Below, piece by piece: positions 52,734 to 62,748 of a DNA stretch of 64,000 nt. Source of the stretch: Bacteroidaceae bacterium (GTDB taxonomy: Bacteria; Bacteroidota; Bacteroidia; Bacteroidales; Bacteroidaceae). A program made the translations under genes and the position numbers. The notes under the pieces are model-generated. The model worked only from the letters and a program-made list of their open reading frames with translations, was not told the DNA's origin and did not search any database. Positions within the stretch are counted from its first letter, which is position 1. Every line of letters starts with the position of its first letter. The stretch covers positions 124,001 through 188,000 of the forward strand of contig JAFWYF010000001.1 of the NCBI GenBank assembly GCA_017522785.1, written 5' to 3'.

Positions 52734-53933
52734 ATGACAAGTATTAAGGTAAAGTTCAGAGCATCTAAAAACAAGCAAAAAGCAGGAACTATCTATTATC
52801 AGATTATTCACAACAGGGTTGTTCGCCAGCAAAAAACCGATTATTATCTTTTTGCACACGAATGGGATGATAATAAAGGTGTTGTTGTAATTACCAACGG
52901 CGAGCGTCTTGTCTATTTACAATCTATTCAGCAGCGAATTGGTTTCGACATAAAACGATTACAAGAAATTATTCTCAAATTAGAGAGCAGACAACAACGG
53001 TATACGGTAGATGATGTCATTGATATGTTTCGCCATTCGCTCATAGAAAAGTCTCTGTTTAATTTTATGCATGAAGTTATTGTTCAACTGCAGCAGATGG
53101 GGCGTTTGCGAACATCGGAAACATACAGAGCCACACTACGTAGTTTTATGCACTTTCGTGAGAACAGCGATATCTTTTTAGACGAGTTCACACCCGATTT
53201 AATGATTATGTACGAAGCCTATCTGCATAATCGTGGGTTAATAAAGAACAGTACATCGTTCTATATGCGAATACTGCGTGCAGTATATAATCGTGCAGTA
53301 GAGAAGGGGATTGTAGATAATCAATATCCGTTTAAGCATGTGTATACCGGTATAGACAAGACCGTAAAACGTGCTATCTCACTCAGAGTAATCAAGCAGA
53401 TAAAGAAACTCGATTTATCATCTCAACCCTCATTGTGCTTTGCTCGCGATATGTTTCTATTCTCGTTCTACACACGTGGAATGTCATTTATCGACATGGC
53501 CTATCTTAGAAAGAAAGACCTTTGTCAAGGCGTATTGTCCTACCGTCGACGTAAAACCGGTCAGCAACTATTTATAAAGTGGGAGAGGTGCATGCAGACA
53601 ATTGTTACAAGATACAATGTGCCACAGTCGGAGTATCTGCTACCTATTATAAAACCGCAGAATGGCGATGAACGAAGGCAGTATCAAAATGCAATGTATC
53701 AGGTAAATCGTAAACTTAAAATAATAGGTAAAATGGTAAATCTGCAACAACCGCTCACTCTCTATGCCGCACGCCACTCGTGGGCTAGTATTGCAAAAAA
53801 TAATAATATTCCAATATCGGTAATCAGCAAGGGAATGGGGCACGACTCCGAGATGACGACACAAATTTATTTGGCTTCACTCGACAGCGCTGTAGTGGAT
53901 AGGGCAAATAGCATGATTATCAGGTTGCTTTAG
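52734..53933 (+). CDS. Tyrosine-type site-specific recombinase
   Basis: The 399-residue protein has an N-terminal arm-binding-like domain (residues 1-90), a SAM-like core-binding domain (about 100-210) and a catalytic domain with R248 (YTRGMS), K274 (RRKTGQ), R347-H348 (YAARHSW), H370 (MGHDSEMTTQ) and the nucleophile Y379. The first residue of box II is tyrosine (Y344) instead of histidine, which is common in Bacteroidales integrases. It could be a remnant or intact integrase of a small island or a DNA invertase. No tRNA, excisionase or mobilisation gene is nearby. The catalytic set is complete. Confidence 0.92.
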   Translation: MTSIKVKFRASKNKQKAGTIYYQIIHNRVVRQQKTDYYLFAHEWDDNKGVVVITNGERLVYLQSIQQRIGFDIKRLQEIILKLESRQQRYTVDDVIDMFRHSLIEKSLFNFMHEVIVQLQQMGRLRTSETYRATLRSFMHFRENSDIFLDEFTPDLMIMYEAYLHNRGLIKNSTSFYMRILRAVYNRAVEKGIVDNQYPFKHVYTGIDKTVKRAISLRVIKQIKKLDLSSQPSLCFARDMFLFSFYTRGMSFIDMAYLRKKDLCQGVLSYRRRKTGQQLFIKWERCMQTIVTRYNVPQSEYLLPIIKPQNGDERRQYQNAMYQVNRKLKIIGKMVNLQQPLTLYAARHSWASIAKNNNIPISVISKGMGHDSEMTTQIYLASLDSAVVDRANSMIIRLL

Positions 53934-54136
53934 TGAGAGCCTATGATTAAAGAAACGATATCCTTTGCTTTCTAGTTTAGAATAAGAGATTGTCTGAATT
54001 TATATCCTTGAAATTTTATTTGTGCAGTATGATTATTTTATTTGAGAGAAATTTAAACAGTTTCTAATTTCCTTTTATAAAATATTATTGATAGATTTAC
54101 TTGCTATTTCTACTCTATTTTACAAAAGTGCATAAT

Positions 54137-55462
54137 ATGAATATTTGGAACAAGCAGTGTGCCGGTAAAGTACAAAGGGAGCATAACGCAATGAGGCTCT
54201 ATTCTGAACTATCCAAAATAGATTTTACAAAATATGGGTATAGGACAGAGGATAAGGGCGATGATATCTACATTATTCAACAGTCTATTGGTGGGTGGTG
54301 GAAACAGCGTTATTTAATTGACAAAAGACGGCATTGTGCATACGAAATTATGGATAGTGGAATGAATTTTGTCCATTTTACTGCCGATGATATAGATTGG
54401 GATAGTCTCAAGAATCTATCTGACAGGGTCAAAATGCGTGCTCGTAATTTATCGGTAATCTATCCTACATTTGTCGGTAGTTTTCAGTATGATGTTGCTG
54501 AAGTCTCTTGGCAACTTAATCCGGACGGACGCTATTTTATGGATTCCGACGGCTATGGTATGACCGACGACGAAGAGGTAACACTCTATGGCTTCATAGA
54601 CCGGGAGATGAATGTTTTAGTTAAGTTTCAATTTATTGAAAACGGTAGCAGGGATTTAAACAGATTACGGCGGGAGGCCGAAGCGAAAAAAGGGATTGCG
54701 ACATCGAAGATATGTTTTCCGCACCCGATAAGAGGCGATTTTGAGTCGTTACAGGATGCTTATGATATGTTGTACCGTCGTGCTTTTGGTTGGAACGACA
54801 ATACTCTCTTTGAAATTGTAAGATGTAACACCCGCTTTCGTAATCATTTCCGTAAATATGGTTCGTATGCTTTAATGGCAATGATTTTGCAAGATGAGTG
54901 CCTATTGACAATGAACAAGGCTTCTATGACACACCTTTTAAAGGCTGCGATTCATTGGCCCATTGCTCCCTATGATATACAATGCTATAATGTATGTGAT
55001 AGAATAACTGTTCTCGGGCACACTTTTAATGGATTGGAAGATATAAATAGGCATGTAGAGATTGTCGGTAGCAAGCAATCCGAAACTCTTCATTGTACTC
55101 CGATAAAGGATGCATTGCAAGGTGGGGATGTTCACGTAGGAAAATTTTATGAGCCTTATCCGCGATACGATAATAGCAACTGTGGCGAAAAATATTGTTT
55201 TGTGAACTACATCTTTAGAACAGAGCCTATCACTGAAACGGATATGGTTAATGCATACGACTCGATACGTTGTGGCTCCAATTTTTGCATGGTAAGCGAG
55301 GAAATTCCTACTGAGCTATTGCCACTTCTCTATTGTAATGGTGGTAATTACATGTTTTATGCGTCGTGGAATGATGCACGAGGCCTGTTTGATGCAGTTG
55401 ATGAACAGCAGGATACTGACGATGATATCAAAAAGAAAAGTATGTTCACCGCATCAAAATAA
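54137..55462 (+). CDS. Unrecognised protein downstream of the recombinase
   Basis: I cannot place this 441-residue protein in a family. It is soluble, without signal peptide or membrane helix. The N-terminal half has beta-rich segments (YIIQQSIGGWWKQRYLIDKRRHCAYEIMDSG and ADDIDWDSL), the middle is helical (FESLQDAYDMLYRRAF, LMAMILQDECLLTM), and the C-terminal half has several cysteines. The end is acidic and low in complexity. The frame reaches a TTG at 54101, but the ATG at 54137 is preferred. It lies about 200 bases after the recombinase in the same direction and may be its cargo. Confidence 0.75.
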   Translation: MNIWNKQCAGKVQREHNAMRLYSELSKIDFTKYGYRTEDKGDDIYIIQQSIGGWWKQRYLIDKRRHCAYEIMDSGMNFVHFTADDIDWDSLKNLSDRVKMRARNLSVIYPTFVGSFQYDVAEVSWQLNPDGRYFMDSDGYGMTDDEEVTLYGFIDREMNVLVKFQFIENGSRDLNRLRREAEAKKGIATSKICFPHPIRGDFESLQDAYDMLYRRAFGWNDNTLFEIVRCNTRFRNHFRKYGSYALMAMILQDECLLTMNKASMTHLLKAAIHWPIAPYDIQCYNVCDRITVLGHTFNGLEDINRHVEIVGSKQSETLHCTPIKDALQGGDVHVGKFYEPYPRYDNSNCGEKYCFVNYIFRTEPITETDMVNAYDSIRCGSNFCMVSEEIPTELLPLLYCNGGNYMFYASWNDARGLFDAVDEQQDTDDDIKKKSMFTASK

Positions 55463-55513
55463 AAGTTTATAAAGAAAATAAAAACTTTATGTGATGACAT
55501 TTATCCTTATAAA

Positions 55514-55547
55514 AAATTTGGAGCAACCGAGAGGTTGCTCCAAATTT
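55514..55547. terminator. Bidirectional terminator before ppdK
   Basis: A perfect 15-bp stem with a GAGA loop lies between the unknown gene and the convergent ppdK gene, with A-rich left and T-rich right flanks. Confidence 0.88.
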
Positions 55548-55568
55548 AGTTTAGTGTATATTGAGTTA

Positions 55569-58289
55569 TTACTCTTCCACAGCAGCCTGAGCGGCAGCAA
55601 GACGTGCGATGGGCACGCGGAAGGGTGAACAACTTACGTAGTTCAAACCTGTTCTGTGGCAGAACTTAACTGACTCGGGCTCACCACCATGCTCACCGCA
55701 AATACCGCATTTGAGGTTTGCATTTACACCGCGACCTTTGCTTGTTGCCATTTCAACGAGCTGGCCAACACCTGTTTGGTCAAGAACTTGGAATGGGTCG
55801 TTCTTCAAAATCTTCTTCTTCAAGTAGATGGGGAGGAACGAGTTCACGTCGTCGCGTGAGTAACCGAATGTCATCTGTGTAAGGTCGTTTGTACCGAATG
55901 AGAAGAACTCTGCTTGTTGTGCAATCTGGTCTGCTGTGAGAGCTGCACGAGGTATCTCAATCATAGTACCAATCTTGTACTCTACGCTGTCGCCAGCCTC
56001 TGCAAAGAGTGCATCTGCTGCTTCAACGATAGCTTTCTTCTGCTCCTCGAACTCGGTGATGATACCTACTAGAGGAACCATAATCTCGGGATATACTGCG
56101 ATACCCTCTTTTTTCAACTCGAGAGCTGCGCCAAGGATAGCACGTGTCTGCATCTTTGTAATCTCGGGATATGTGTTACCAAGACGGCAACCACGATGAC
56201 CCAACATGGGGTTGAACTCCTCGAGTGCTTTTACGCGGCGCTGAACAGACTCAACGGTCTTGCCCATAGCCTCTGCCAACATCTGCTGACCTTTAGCCTC
56301 GTGGGGAACGAACTCGTGGAGAGGGGGATCGAGAAGACGTACTGTAACGGGAAGGCCTGCCATTGCGCGGAAGATACCAACGAAGTCTGCCTTTTGGAAG
56401 GGGAGTAGTTTGTCGAGTGCAATTTGACGCTCTTTCAAAGTCTCTGCGAGAATCATCTCACGCATTGCCTTAATTTTCTCACCCTCGAAGAACATGTGCT
56501 CTGTACGGCAAAGACCGATACCTGTTGCACCAAAGTTGCGAGCAACTTCTGCATCGTGAGGTGTGTCGGCATTTGTGCGCACTGCAAGACGAGCATATTT
56601 GTTGCAAATCTCCATCAGCTCTGCGAAGTCGCCACTAAGCTCGGGAGCCTTTGTCTCAACTTTACCCTCGATAACTTGTCCTGTAGAACCGTTCAATGAG
56701 ATGTAGTCGCCCTCATTCAATACAAGACCGTCTACTGTAACTGTACGTTTCTTGTAGTCGATAACCAATGTGCCTGCACCCGATACACAGCACTTACCCA
56801 TACCACGAGCAACAACGGCTGCGTGAGAGGTCATACCACCACGAGCGGTAAGAATACCCTGAGCGGCTGCCATACCTGCGAGGTCCTCGGGAGAGGTCTC
56901 AATACGTACAAGAACAACTTTCTTGCCATCCTCAGCCCATTTAGCTGCATCTTCTGCAAAGAATACGATGCGACCTGTTGCAGCACCGGGAGATGCGGGA
57001 AGACCATTTGCGATAACCTTAGCCTTTGCAAGAGCTGCTGTGTCGAATACGGGGTGGAGAAGCTCGTTGAGTTTCTCTGGCTCCATACGTTTCAAAACAG
57101 TCTTGTCATCGATGATACCGTCGCGGTAGAGGTCCATTGCAATCTTAACCATTGCTGCACCTGTACGTTTACCGTTACGTGTCTGCAAGAACCAGAGTTT
57201 GCCCTCTTGTACGGTGAACTCCATATCCTGCATATCTTTGTAGTGGTCCTCGAGACGTGTCTGTATTGCATCGAGCTCTTTGTAGATTTCGGGCATAGCC
57301 TCTTCCATTGAAGGATATTTGCTTGCACGCTCCTCTTCGCTGATGTTCTGCAATGCAGCCCAACGCTGTGAACCAATCTTTGTAATCTGTTGAGGTGTAC
57401 GAATACCGGCAACAACGTCCTCACCCTGTGCGTTGATAAGATACTCTCCGTTGAAGAGGTTCTCACCTGTTGCAGCGTCGCGAGAGAAGCATACACCTGT
57501 TGCAGATGTTTCGCCCATGTTACCAAATACCATTGCTTGTACCGATACTGCTGTTCCCCACTCATCGGGAATTTTCTCCATACGACGATAGAGGATAGCA
57601 CGCTCGTTGTTCCAAGACTCGAATACTGCGCAGATAGCGCCCCAAAGTTGCTCGTAAGCGTCGGTGGGGAAGTCTTTGCCTGTTTGAGCCTTAACAGCAG
57701 CCTTGAACTCAGAAACAAGACGTTTAAGTGCATCAACACTCAAATCTTTGTCGAGAACAACGCCTTCTTCGTGTTTAACTTTCTCGATGATAGCCTCGAA
57801 TGGGTCAATCTCCTCTTTGCTTGTAGGCTTCATACCCAAAACAACGTCTCCGTACATCTGTACGAAACGGCGGTAAGAGTCCCATGCAAATTTGGGGTTG
57901 CCGGTCTTTTCAGAGAGACCTTCTACTACGATGTCGTTGAGACCAAGGTTGAGGATGGTATCCATCATACCGGGCATAGATGCACGAGCACCTGAACGAA
58001 CCGAAACAAGAAGAGGGTTCTTAGGATCTCCGAATGTAGAGTTCATCAATTTCTCTACGTGATTAACGGCTGCAGTAACCTCGCTTCTAAGCAACTCGAT
58101 TACTTGCTCACGACCCAACTTGTAATATTCGTTACAAACTTCTGTTGTGATTGTGAATCCGGGAGGAACAGGAATACCGATAAGGTTCATTTCTGCCAAG
58201 TTAGCACCTTTACCTCCTAACAAATTCCTCATTGTTGCGTTACCCTCGGCACTTCCGTTACCAAAGGTATAGACTCTTTTGTCTGTCAT
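55569..58289 (-). CDS. ppdK: Pyruvate, phosphate dikinase
   Basis: PPDK interconverts pyruvate, ATP and phosphate with phosphoenolpyruvate, AMP and pyrophosphate, an energy-saving step of glycolysis in anaerobes. The 906-residue product has the ATP-grasp start (GGKGANLAEMNLIGIPVPPGFTITTEVC), the phosphohistidine motif GGMTSHAAVVARGMGKCCVSG and the PEP-binding TIM barrel ending with CGICGEHGGEPESV. Length is normal. The coding sequence is a little more GC-rich than its neighbours and uses preferred codons, in line with high expression. Confidence 0.97.
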   Translation of the reverse strand: MTDKRVYTFGNGSAEGNATMRNLLGGKGANLAEMNLIGIPVPPGFTITTEVCNEYYKLGREQVIELLRSEVTAAVNHVEKLMNSTFGDPKNPLLVSVRSGARASMPGMMDTILNLGLNDIVVEGLSEKTGNPKFAWDSYRRFVQMYGDVVLGMKPTSKEEIDPFEAIIEKVKHEEGVVLDKDLSVDALKRLVSEFKAAVKAQTGKDFPTDAYEQLWGAICAVFESWNNERAILYRRMEKIPDEWGTAVSVQAMVFGNMGETSATGVCFSRDAATGENLFNGEYLINAQGEDVVAGIRTPQQITKIGSQRWAALQNISEEERASKYPSMEEAMPEIYKELDAIQTRLEDHYKDMQDMEFTVQEGKLWFLQTRNGKRTGAAMVKIAMDLYRDGIIDDKTVLKRMEPEKLNELLHPVFDTAALAKAKVIANGLPASPGAATGRIVFFAEDAAKWAEDGKKVVLVRIETSPEDLAGMAAAQGILTARGGMTSHAAVVARGMGKCCVSGAGTLVIDYKKRTVTVDGLVLNEGDYISLNGSTGQVIEGKVETKAPELSGDFAELMEICNKYARLAVRTNADTPHDAEVARNFGATGIGLCRTEHMFFEGEKIKAMREMILAETLKERQIALDKLLPFQKADFVGIFRAMAGLPVTVRLLDPPLHEFVPHEAKGQQMLAEAMGKTVESVQRRVKALEEFNPMLGHRGCRLGNTYPEITKMQTRAILGAALELKKEGIAVYPEIMVPLVGIITEFEEQKKAIVEAADALFAEAGDSVEYKIGTMIEIPRAALTADQIAQQAEFFSFGTNDLTQMTFGYSRDDVNSFLPIYLKKKILKNDPFQVLDQTGVGQLVEMATSKGRGVNANLKCGICGEHGGEPESVKFCHRTGLNYVSCSPFRVPIARLAAAQAAVEE

Positions 58290-58388
58290 AAATCTTTGAG
58301 TTTATATGTTGTTGATAATAAGAAGATTAATTTCAATAGCTCACACGAAAAGCCAATACTCTGTTACAAGCATCTCTTTTCTAATCTG

Positions 58389-58396
58389 CAAATATA
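58389..58396 (-). promoter_or_regulatory. -7 element of ppdK
   Basis: TATATTTG on the minus strand matches the -7 consensus, 99 bases before the ppdK start; the -33 element is not clear. The 260-base gap also holds TATTTTTG at 58501-58508 on the plus strand, which may serve rlmD. Nothing else is visible. Confidence 0.45.
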
Positions 58397-58549
58397 GAAA
58401 AAATGTTCGTAAAATAAAATAGTATACAAAAAATATGAACTATAAAACTTAAAAATCGAAGATATTAACTTAAATATGCCAAAAATCGGGATTTTGGTTG
58501 TATTTTTGTCGATGGTGCGTTTTTGCGCTTGTAAGAACAATTACATGAT

Positions 58550-59968
58550 ATGGCAAGAAAAAAGAAAGAGTTACCTATTTTAGAAAAAGTGAAGATAACA
58601 GGTGTTGCCGCCGAGGGCAAGGCTGTGGCGCGTGTAAACGATTTGGTGGTGTTTGCTCCTTATGTGGTGCCGGGTGATGTGGTAGACCTCCAACTGCGTC
58701 GCAAAAAGAATAGTTATGCCGAGGCCGAAGCAGTGAATTTTCATGAATACTCATCGGAGCGTGATGTCCCTTTTTGCAAACATTATGGCGTGTGCGGTGG
58801 CTGTAAGTGGCAATGTCTTGCCTATGAACATCAAATAAAATATAAACAGCAACAAGTCTATGATGCTCTCACCCGCATAGGCAAGGTGGAGTTGCCCGAG
58901 ATTTCTCCAATATTGGGCTCGGAACAAACACGCGAATACCGTAATAAGCTGGAATTTACCTTTAGCAACAAACGTTGGCTCACATGGAAAGAGGTCGAAG
59001 AGAATACAAAATATGATAATATGAATGCTCTCGGTTTCCACATTCCGGGTGCATTCGACAAGGTGCTCGATATCGAAGAGTGCCATTTGATGACCAACCT
59101 GAACAACCGCTTGCGCAACGGCATACGTAATTTCGCTATTGAGCAGGGAATACCTTTCTTCGATTTGCGTTCTCAGCAGGGTGTTTTGCGTGGCATCATG
59201 TTGCGCACCTCTACAACAGGAGAGGTCATGTTGCTTGTTCAGGCAAAAGTTACCGATGATGCCGAAATGAATCAGTTGCAAACTGTTCTGCAATATGTTG
59301 CCGACAATTTCCCCGAGGTAACATCTTTGCTATATGTTATAAATAATAAATGTAATGACACGTTTGGCGATTTGGATGTTCACACATTCAAGGGCACCGA
59401 TGTAATCTTCGAAGAGATGGAGGGGTTGCGTTTTAAAGTTGGCCCGAAATCTTTCTATCAGACAAATAGTCGTCAGGCATACAACTTGTATAAAGTGGCT
59501 CGCGATTTTGCTGCTCTGACAGGAGACGAGGTTGTTTACGACTTATATACAGGAACAGGTACCATTGCCAATTTCGTTGCCCGCAAAGCTCGCAAGGTGA
59601 TAGGTGTGGAATATGTCGAGGATGCGGTGATAGATGCTCGCGTAAATTCGGAATTGAACGGCTTGGATAACCTCACATTCTTTGCCGGGGATATGAAAGA
59701 TATTCTCACACGCGAATTTATAGAGGAGCATGGACGTCCCGATGTCATTATAACCGACCCTCCACGTGCAGGCATGCATAACGATGTGGTGGATACAATT
59801 CTTTTTGCTGCTCCACGTCGTATAGTATATGTCAGTTGCAACCCTGCAACTCAAGCACGAGATTTGTCGTTGCTCGACAAAGATTACAAGGTAACAGCGG
59901 TGCAACCGGTAGATATGTTTCCTCATACCCATCATGTCGAGAACGTTGTTTTGCTCGAACGTCGATAA
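58550..59968 (+). CDS. rlmD: 23S rRNA (uracil-C5)-methyltransferase, RlmD/TrmA type
   Basis: The enzyme methylates a uracil of 23S rRNA at C5 with S-adenosylmethionine. The 472-residue protein has an N-terminal TRAM domain (about 10-65), the four-cysteine iron-sulfur site around FCKHYGVCGGCKWQC, then the methyltransferase domain with YDLYTGTGTIANF, TDPPRAGMH and the catalytic cysteine in YVSCNPATQARDL. Which of the positions 747 or 1939 is modified cannot be told with certainty; Bacteroidota copies are usually named RlmD. Confidence 0.92.
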   Translation: MARKKKELPILEKVKITGVAAEGKAVARVNDLVVFAPYVVPGDVVDLQLRRKKNSYAEAEAVNFHEYSSERDVPFCKHYGVCGGCKWQCLAYEHQIKYKQQQVYDALTRIGKVELPEISPILGSEQTREYRNKLEFTFSNKRWLTWKEVEENTKYDNMNALGFHIPGAFDKVLDIEECHLMTNLNNRLRNGIRNFAIEQGIPFFDLRSQQGVLRGIMLRTSTTGEVMLLVQAKVTDDAEMNQLQTVLQYVADNFPEVTSLLYVINNKCNDTFGDLDVHTFKGTDVIFEEMEGLRFKVGPKSFYQTNSRQAYNLYKVARDFAALTGDEVVYDLYTGTGTIANFVARKARKVIGVEYVEDAVIDARVNSELNGLDNLTFFAGDMKDILTREFIEEHGRPDVIITDPPRAGMHNDVVDTILFAAPRRIVYVSCNPATQARDLSLLDKDYKVTAVQPVDMFPHTHHVENVVLLERR

Positions 59969-59989
59969 TCATCTGTTTAAAATTGAGTT

Positions 59990-60877
59990 ATGCGAAGAAA
60001 TATAAAAACATTGCTAAGTTTCAACGTAACAGAGGCTACCCAGTTGCTTCCTTTCCTCATGGAGAAGATGCATGGTATAAGCCGTAATCGTGTTAAGGCC
60101 CTGCTCACAAACAGAGTTGTTTTGGTGGATAATAAAATAACCACCCATCCGCTTACGGAACTTGTGCCGGGGCAGTTGGTGCAACTCGACCGCTCAAAGC
60201 ATAAAATGGCTTTTCGCAGCAAAGATATAGATATTGTTTACGAAGACCCATATCTGTTGATTGTAGACAAACGTCCCGGCTTGCTGTCGATGAGCAATAA
60301 TACACGTCAGGAGACGGTGCAGACAGTTCTTAACCGCTATCTCGAAAAGGGTGGTGGGCGCAACACGTCGCATCTTGTACATCGCCTCGACCGAGATACT
60401 TCGGGGCTCATGGTTTATGCCAAGGATGTGCAAACCCAACAAACATTAATACGTGGCTGGCAAGAACTTGTTACCGACCGAAGATATATAGCTCTTGTGT
60501 CGGGAGAGCTGGAGAAACCCGATGGCGTGGTGCGCTCGTGGCTCACCGAAGATAAGCGTTTTATAATTCATTCGAGCAAGATCGATAATGGCGGGCAATA
60601 TGCGGTAACTCATTATCATCTTCTCGAAAAAGGGAACGGATATTCGTTGGTGGAACTGGAGCTGGAAACCGGAAGAAAAAACCAGATACGTGTGCACATG
60701 GCCGACTTAGGGCACCCTGTTGTTGGCGACCACAAATATGGTAGCGACGACGACTCTATTCGCAGGCTGGGGCTACATGCCTACATGCTCTGTTTCCGTC
60801 ATCCTGTTACGGGCAAGTATCTGCGTTTTGAGACTCCTGTTCCCGAATGTTTTGAACGTAGAATGAATGGCAGGTAA
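59990..60877 (+). CDS. RluA family pseudouridine synthase
   Basis: These enzymes convert uridines in rRNA to pseudouridine. The 295-residue product has an S4 RNA-binding domain (about residues 12-70) and the catalytic domain with HRLDRDTSGLMVYAKD (catalytic D134) and the ETGRKNQIRVHMADLGHPVVGDHKYG motif. It follows rlmD by 21 bases, so the two rRNA-modifying enzymes are probably made together. Its end overlaps the next gene by 11 bases. Confidence 0.93.
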   Translation: MRRNIKTLLSFNVTEATQLLPFLMEKMHGISRNRVKALLTNRVVLVDNKITTHPLTELVPGQLVQLDRSKHKMAFRSKDIDIVYEDPYLLIVDKRPGLLSMSNNTRQETVQTVLNRYLEKGGGRNTSHLVHRLDRDTSGLMVYAKDVQTQQTLIRGWQELVTDRRYIALVSGELEKPDGVVRSWLTEDKRFIIHSSKIDNGGQYAVTHYHLLEKGNGYSLVELELETGRKNQIRVHMADLGHPVVGDHKYGSDDDSIRRLGLHAYMLCFRHPVTGKYLRFETPVPECFERRMNGR

Positions 60878-61409
60878 ATTATCGAAACTATTTTTTGTTC
60901 TGTTACTTGTGTCAATGTGTCAAAATGTTGATGCACAATTCAATAGTCGTGATTCGCTTTTGCGTTTTTCGAATAGGGGAATGTGGGGTGGCAAACGCAA
61001 AGAGGTCAAAAACAGTTCCGAAGAGAAAGTAAATAAGAATAAAAAAGGTACAACGTCTAAATACAACACCAAAAAGAGGTCGTCTGCTAAACGGGTAAAA
61101 AAGAGCGAAACAAAAAAAGAGCCTCGCGTAGATTCCGTTCTATATGCTCCAAAATATGCTTTTGGCGATAGGGTGATAATGCGTGGAGACTATGGTCCCG
61201 ATGTAAAAAAAGTTGCCGATATATTAGTGCAGAACCTCTTTATAGACGAAAAAGATATTCCTTATACAACCGATGGGCAGGTGCTCTACGATGGCGAACT
61301 TGTTAAGGCTGTTAAACTATTTCAAAAGGTTGAGGGGCTTTTCGACGATGGCATGATAGGAGAAACAACAATAAAGAAACTCCGTAGTCGCACTGCACGC
61401 AAGCGATAA
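60867..61409 (+). CDS. Exported peptidoglycan-binding domain protein
   Basis: The 180-residue protein has a signal peptide (about residues 1-24), a lysine- and serine-rich linker (about 40-85) and a C-terminal PG_binding_1 domain (about 105-175) with DYGPDVKKVADIL...VKAVKLFQKVEGLFDDGMIGETTIKKL. Such a domain binds the cell wall. There is no catalytic domain, so it may anchor or regulate another wall enzyme. It overlaps the pseudouridine synthase gene by 11 bases. Confidence 0.82.
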   Translation: MAGKLSKLFFVLLLVSMCQNVDAQFNSRDSLLRFSNRGMWGGKRKEVKNSSEEKVNKNKKGTTSKYNTKKRSSAKRVKKSETKKEPRVDSVLYAPKYAFGDRVIMRGDYGPDVKKVADILVQNLFIDEKDIPYTTDGQVLYDGELVKAVKLFQKVEGLFDDGMIGETTIKKLRSRTARKR

Positions 61410-61423
61410 TGTCGCTTGCTTTT

Positions 61424-62317
61424 TTATTGCCATTTCGAGGGATAGTAAACTCTCTCCACACTGTTTTCTGTCTTGTCGGGCAGGTTGCAGAAAAAGTCTA
61501 TTCCGCTTTTCTCTTCCAGCTCGTCTATGGTCATGGCATAGTCCCAAATGGTTCCTTCGAGGTCGCGCTCGTGCTCAAGCCAAAATGCAATTCCGTTGTA
61601 AATATTGTTTTTGCGACTAAGTATCGCCATAAAATAGTATAGTGGCACTGTTCTGCATGTACCAACCTGTTTGTAATAGCCCGGGTTAATTGTTCCGCCT
61701 TTTACTACATACAATGTGTCGCAGAACGATTCGTTTCTTCCATGCTTCTGTACCACTCCTTCGAGATTGCTCCATAGACCGGTGTTGAAATCGTTGTACA
61801 TTGGCGACATGTTGGAATAGTAAAATGTCTGTTCATTGGCATCCTTGGAGTAAACTCTGTCGTACGATGCCACCAAGTGTCCGCGGTCGAAGCCGTTTTT
61901 GTTAATCTCGCTTTTTGTGAAAACATAGCTTTCGGGCATCTCCGGGTCGGGCTGAAAGGGATCGCCTCCCCATTCGGTGTATTTCCATGACTTTCTTTGC
62001 CATGCGATTTCCCGGTTGCTGTCGTCGAAAGTGAATGCAACCCAACGGCTGTGTTTGCGTTCCGCGTTGTGCGATATGCTGTATGTGATGTTATCTTTTC
62101 CGGCAACTCTTGTTGTGTGTGTGATAAAAATATCGTTGCTGTTTAGCGCCGGAATCTCTATTCGCCTCGAGTAGCTATTTCCTCTGTTTTCGTTCTTGTT
62201 CTCCGGGTTTGTAAATTCCTCGCCACTGCCACCACCATCGTTGCTACACGACACAATCAGTAGGGCAGTGCAGTATATATATATAAGGTATAGGGTTGCA
62301 GAAAATAGTTTTTTCAT
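61424..62317 (-). CDS. DNA/RNA non-specific endonuclease lipoprotein
   Basis: The 297-residue protein has a lipoprotein signal ending in LIVSC, a Gly/Glu/Asn-rich linker, and a nuclease domain of the NUC1 or Serratia type with the DRGHLVAS motif whose histidine is the general base, and the metal-binding NMSPMYNDFNTGLWSNLE segment with the conserved asparagine. It is likely attached to the outer membrane and may degrade extracellular nucleic acid. It converges on the peptidoglycan-binding gene with 14 bases between stops. Confidence 0.9.
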   Translation of the reverse strand: MKKLFSATLYLIYIYCTALLIVSCSNDGGGSGEEFTNPENKNENRGNSYSRRIEIPALNSNDIFITHTTRVAGKDNITYSISHNAERKHSRWVAFTFDDSNREIAWQRKSWKYTEWGGDPFQPDPEMPESYVFTKSEINKNGFDRGHLVASYDRVYSKDANEQTFYYSNMSPMYNDFNTGLWSNLEGVVQKHGRNESFCDTLYVVKGGTINPGYYKQVGTCRTVPLYYFMAILSRKNNIYNGIAFWLEHERDLEGTIWDYAMTIDELEEKSGIDFFCNLPDKTENSVERVYYPSKWQ

Positions 62318-62386
62318 TTTGTGAATTATAGAGTGCTTTAGAGTTTTCTTGTGCCGCTGTTCTTTCTGTTCATTAAAAATGGGTGT

Positions 62387-62420
62387 GCCAAAAAATTAGC
62401 ACACCCATTTGTTTGTTATT
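62387..62420 (-). terminator. Terminator after rpmE
   Basis: A perfect 12-bp stem (62387-62398 with 62409-62420) with a 10-base loop is followed on the minus strand by TTTTTAATG, starting 10 bases after the rpmE stop. Confidence 0.85.
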
Positions 62421-62430
62421 CGCTCGGAAA

Positions 62431-62685
62431 TTACTTCTTCATAGTTTTACCGTAGCGGCTCATGAACTTATCAACGCGACCTGCGGTATCGACAAGTTTA
62501 GCCTTACCTGTGTAGAAGGGGTGAGATGTGTTTGAAATCTCAAGCTTTACAAGGGGATATGTTTCGCCCTCGAACTCAATAGTCTCTTTTGTGTTGCAAG
62601 TAGACTGTGAAAGGAAGCAATCGCCGTTTGACATGTCTTTGAAAACAACGGGACGGTATCCTGCGGGATGAATCTCTTTTTTCAT
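62431..62685 (-). CDS. rpmE2: 50S ribosomal protein L31 type B
   Basis: L31 binds 23S rRNA and helps to join the subunits. The 84-residue product has [29 protein letters not shown] and [25 protein letters not shown], and lacks the zinc-binding CxxC pairs, as in the type B form. The open frame begins at 62751, but the promoter lies there, and the ATG at 62685 is clear. Confidence 0.96.
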   Translation of the reverse strand: MKKEIHPAGYRPVVFKDMSNGDCFLSQSTCNTKETIEFEGETYPLVKLEISNTSHPFYTGKAKLVDTAGRVDKFMSRYGKTMKK

Positions 62686-62748
62686 TGTTATATTCTGTTT
62701 TAATTTATTTGCTGGTAACAAAAAATATGTGTAATGGCTTTCGGAGTG

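Noticed and set aside
52700-54008. AGGATAT at 52700-52706 and inverted copies at 53958-53964 and 54002-54008 as crossover sites for the recombinase.
   Set aside because: Seven bases in AT-rich DNA are too short to claim recombination sites; no longer inverted match was found.
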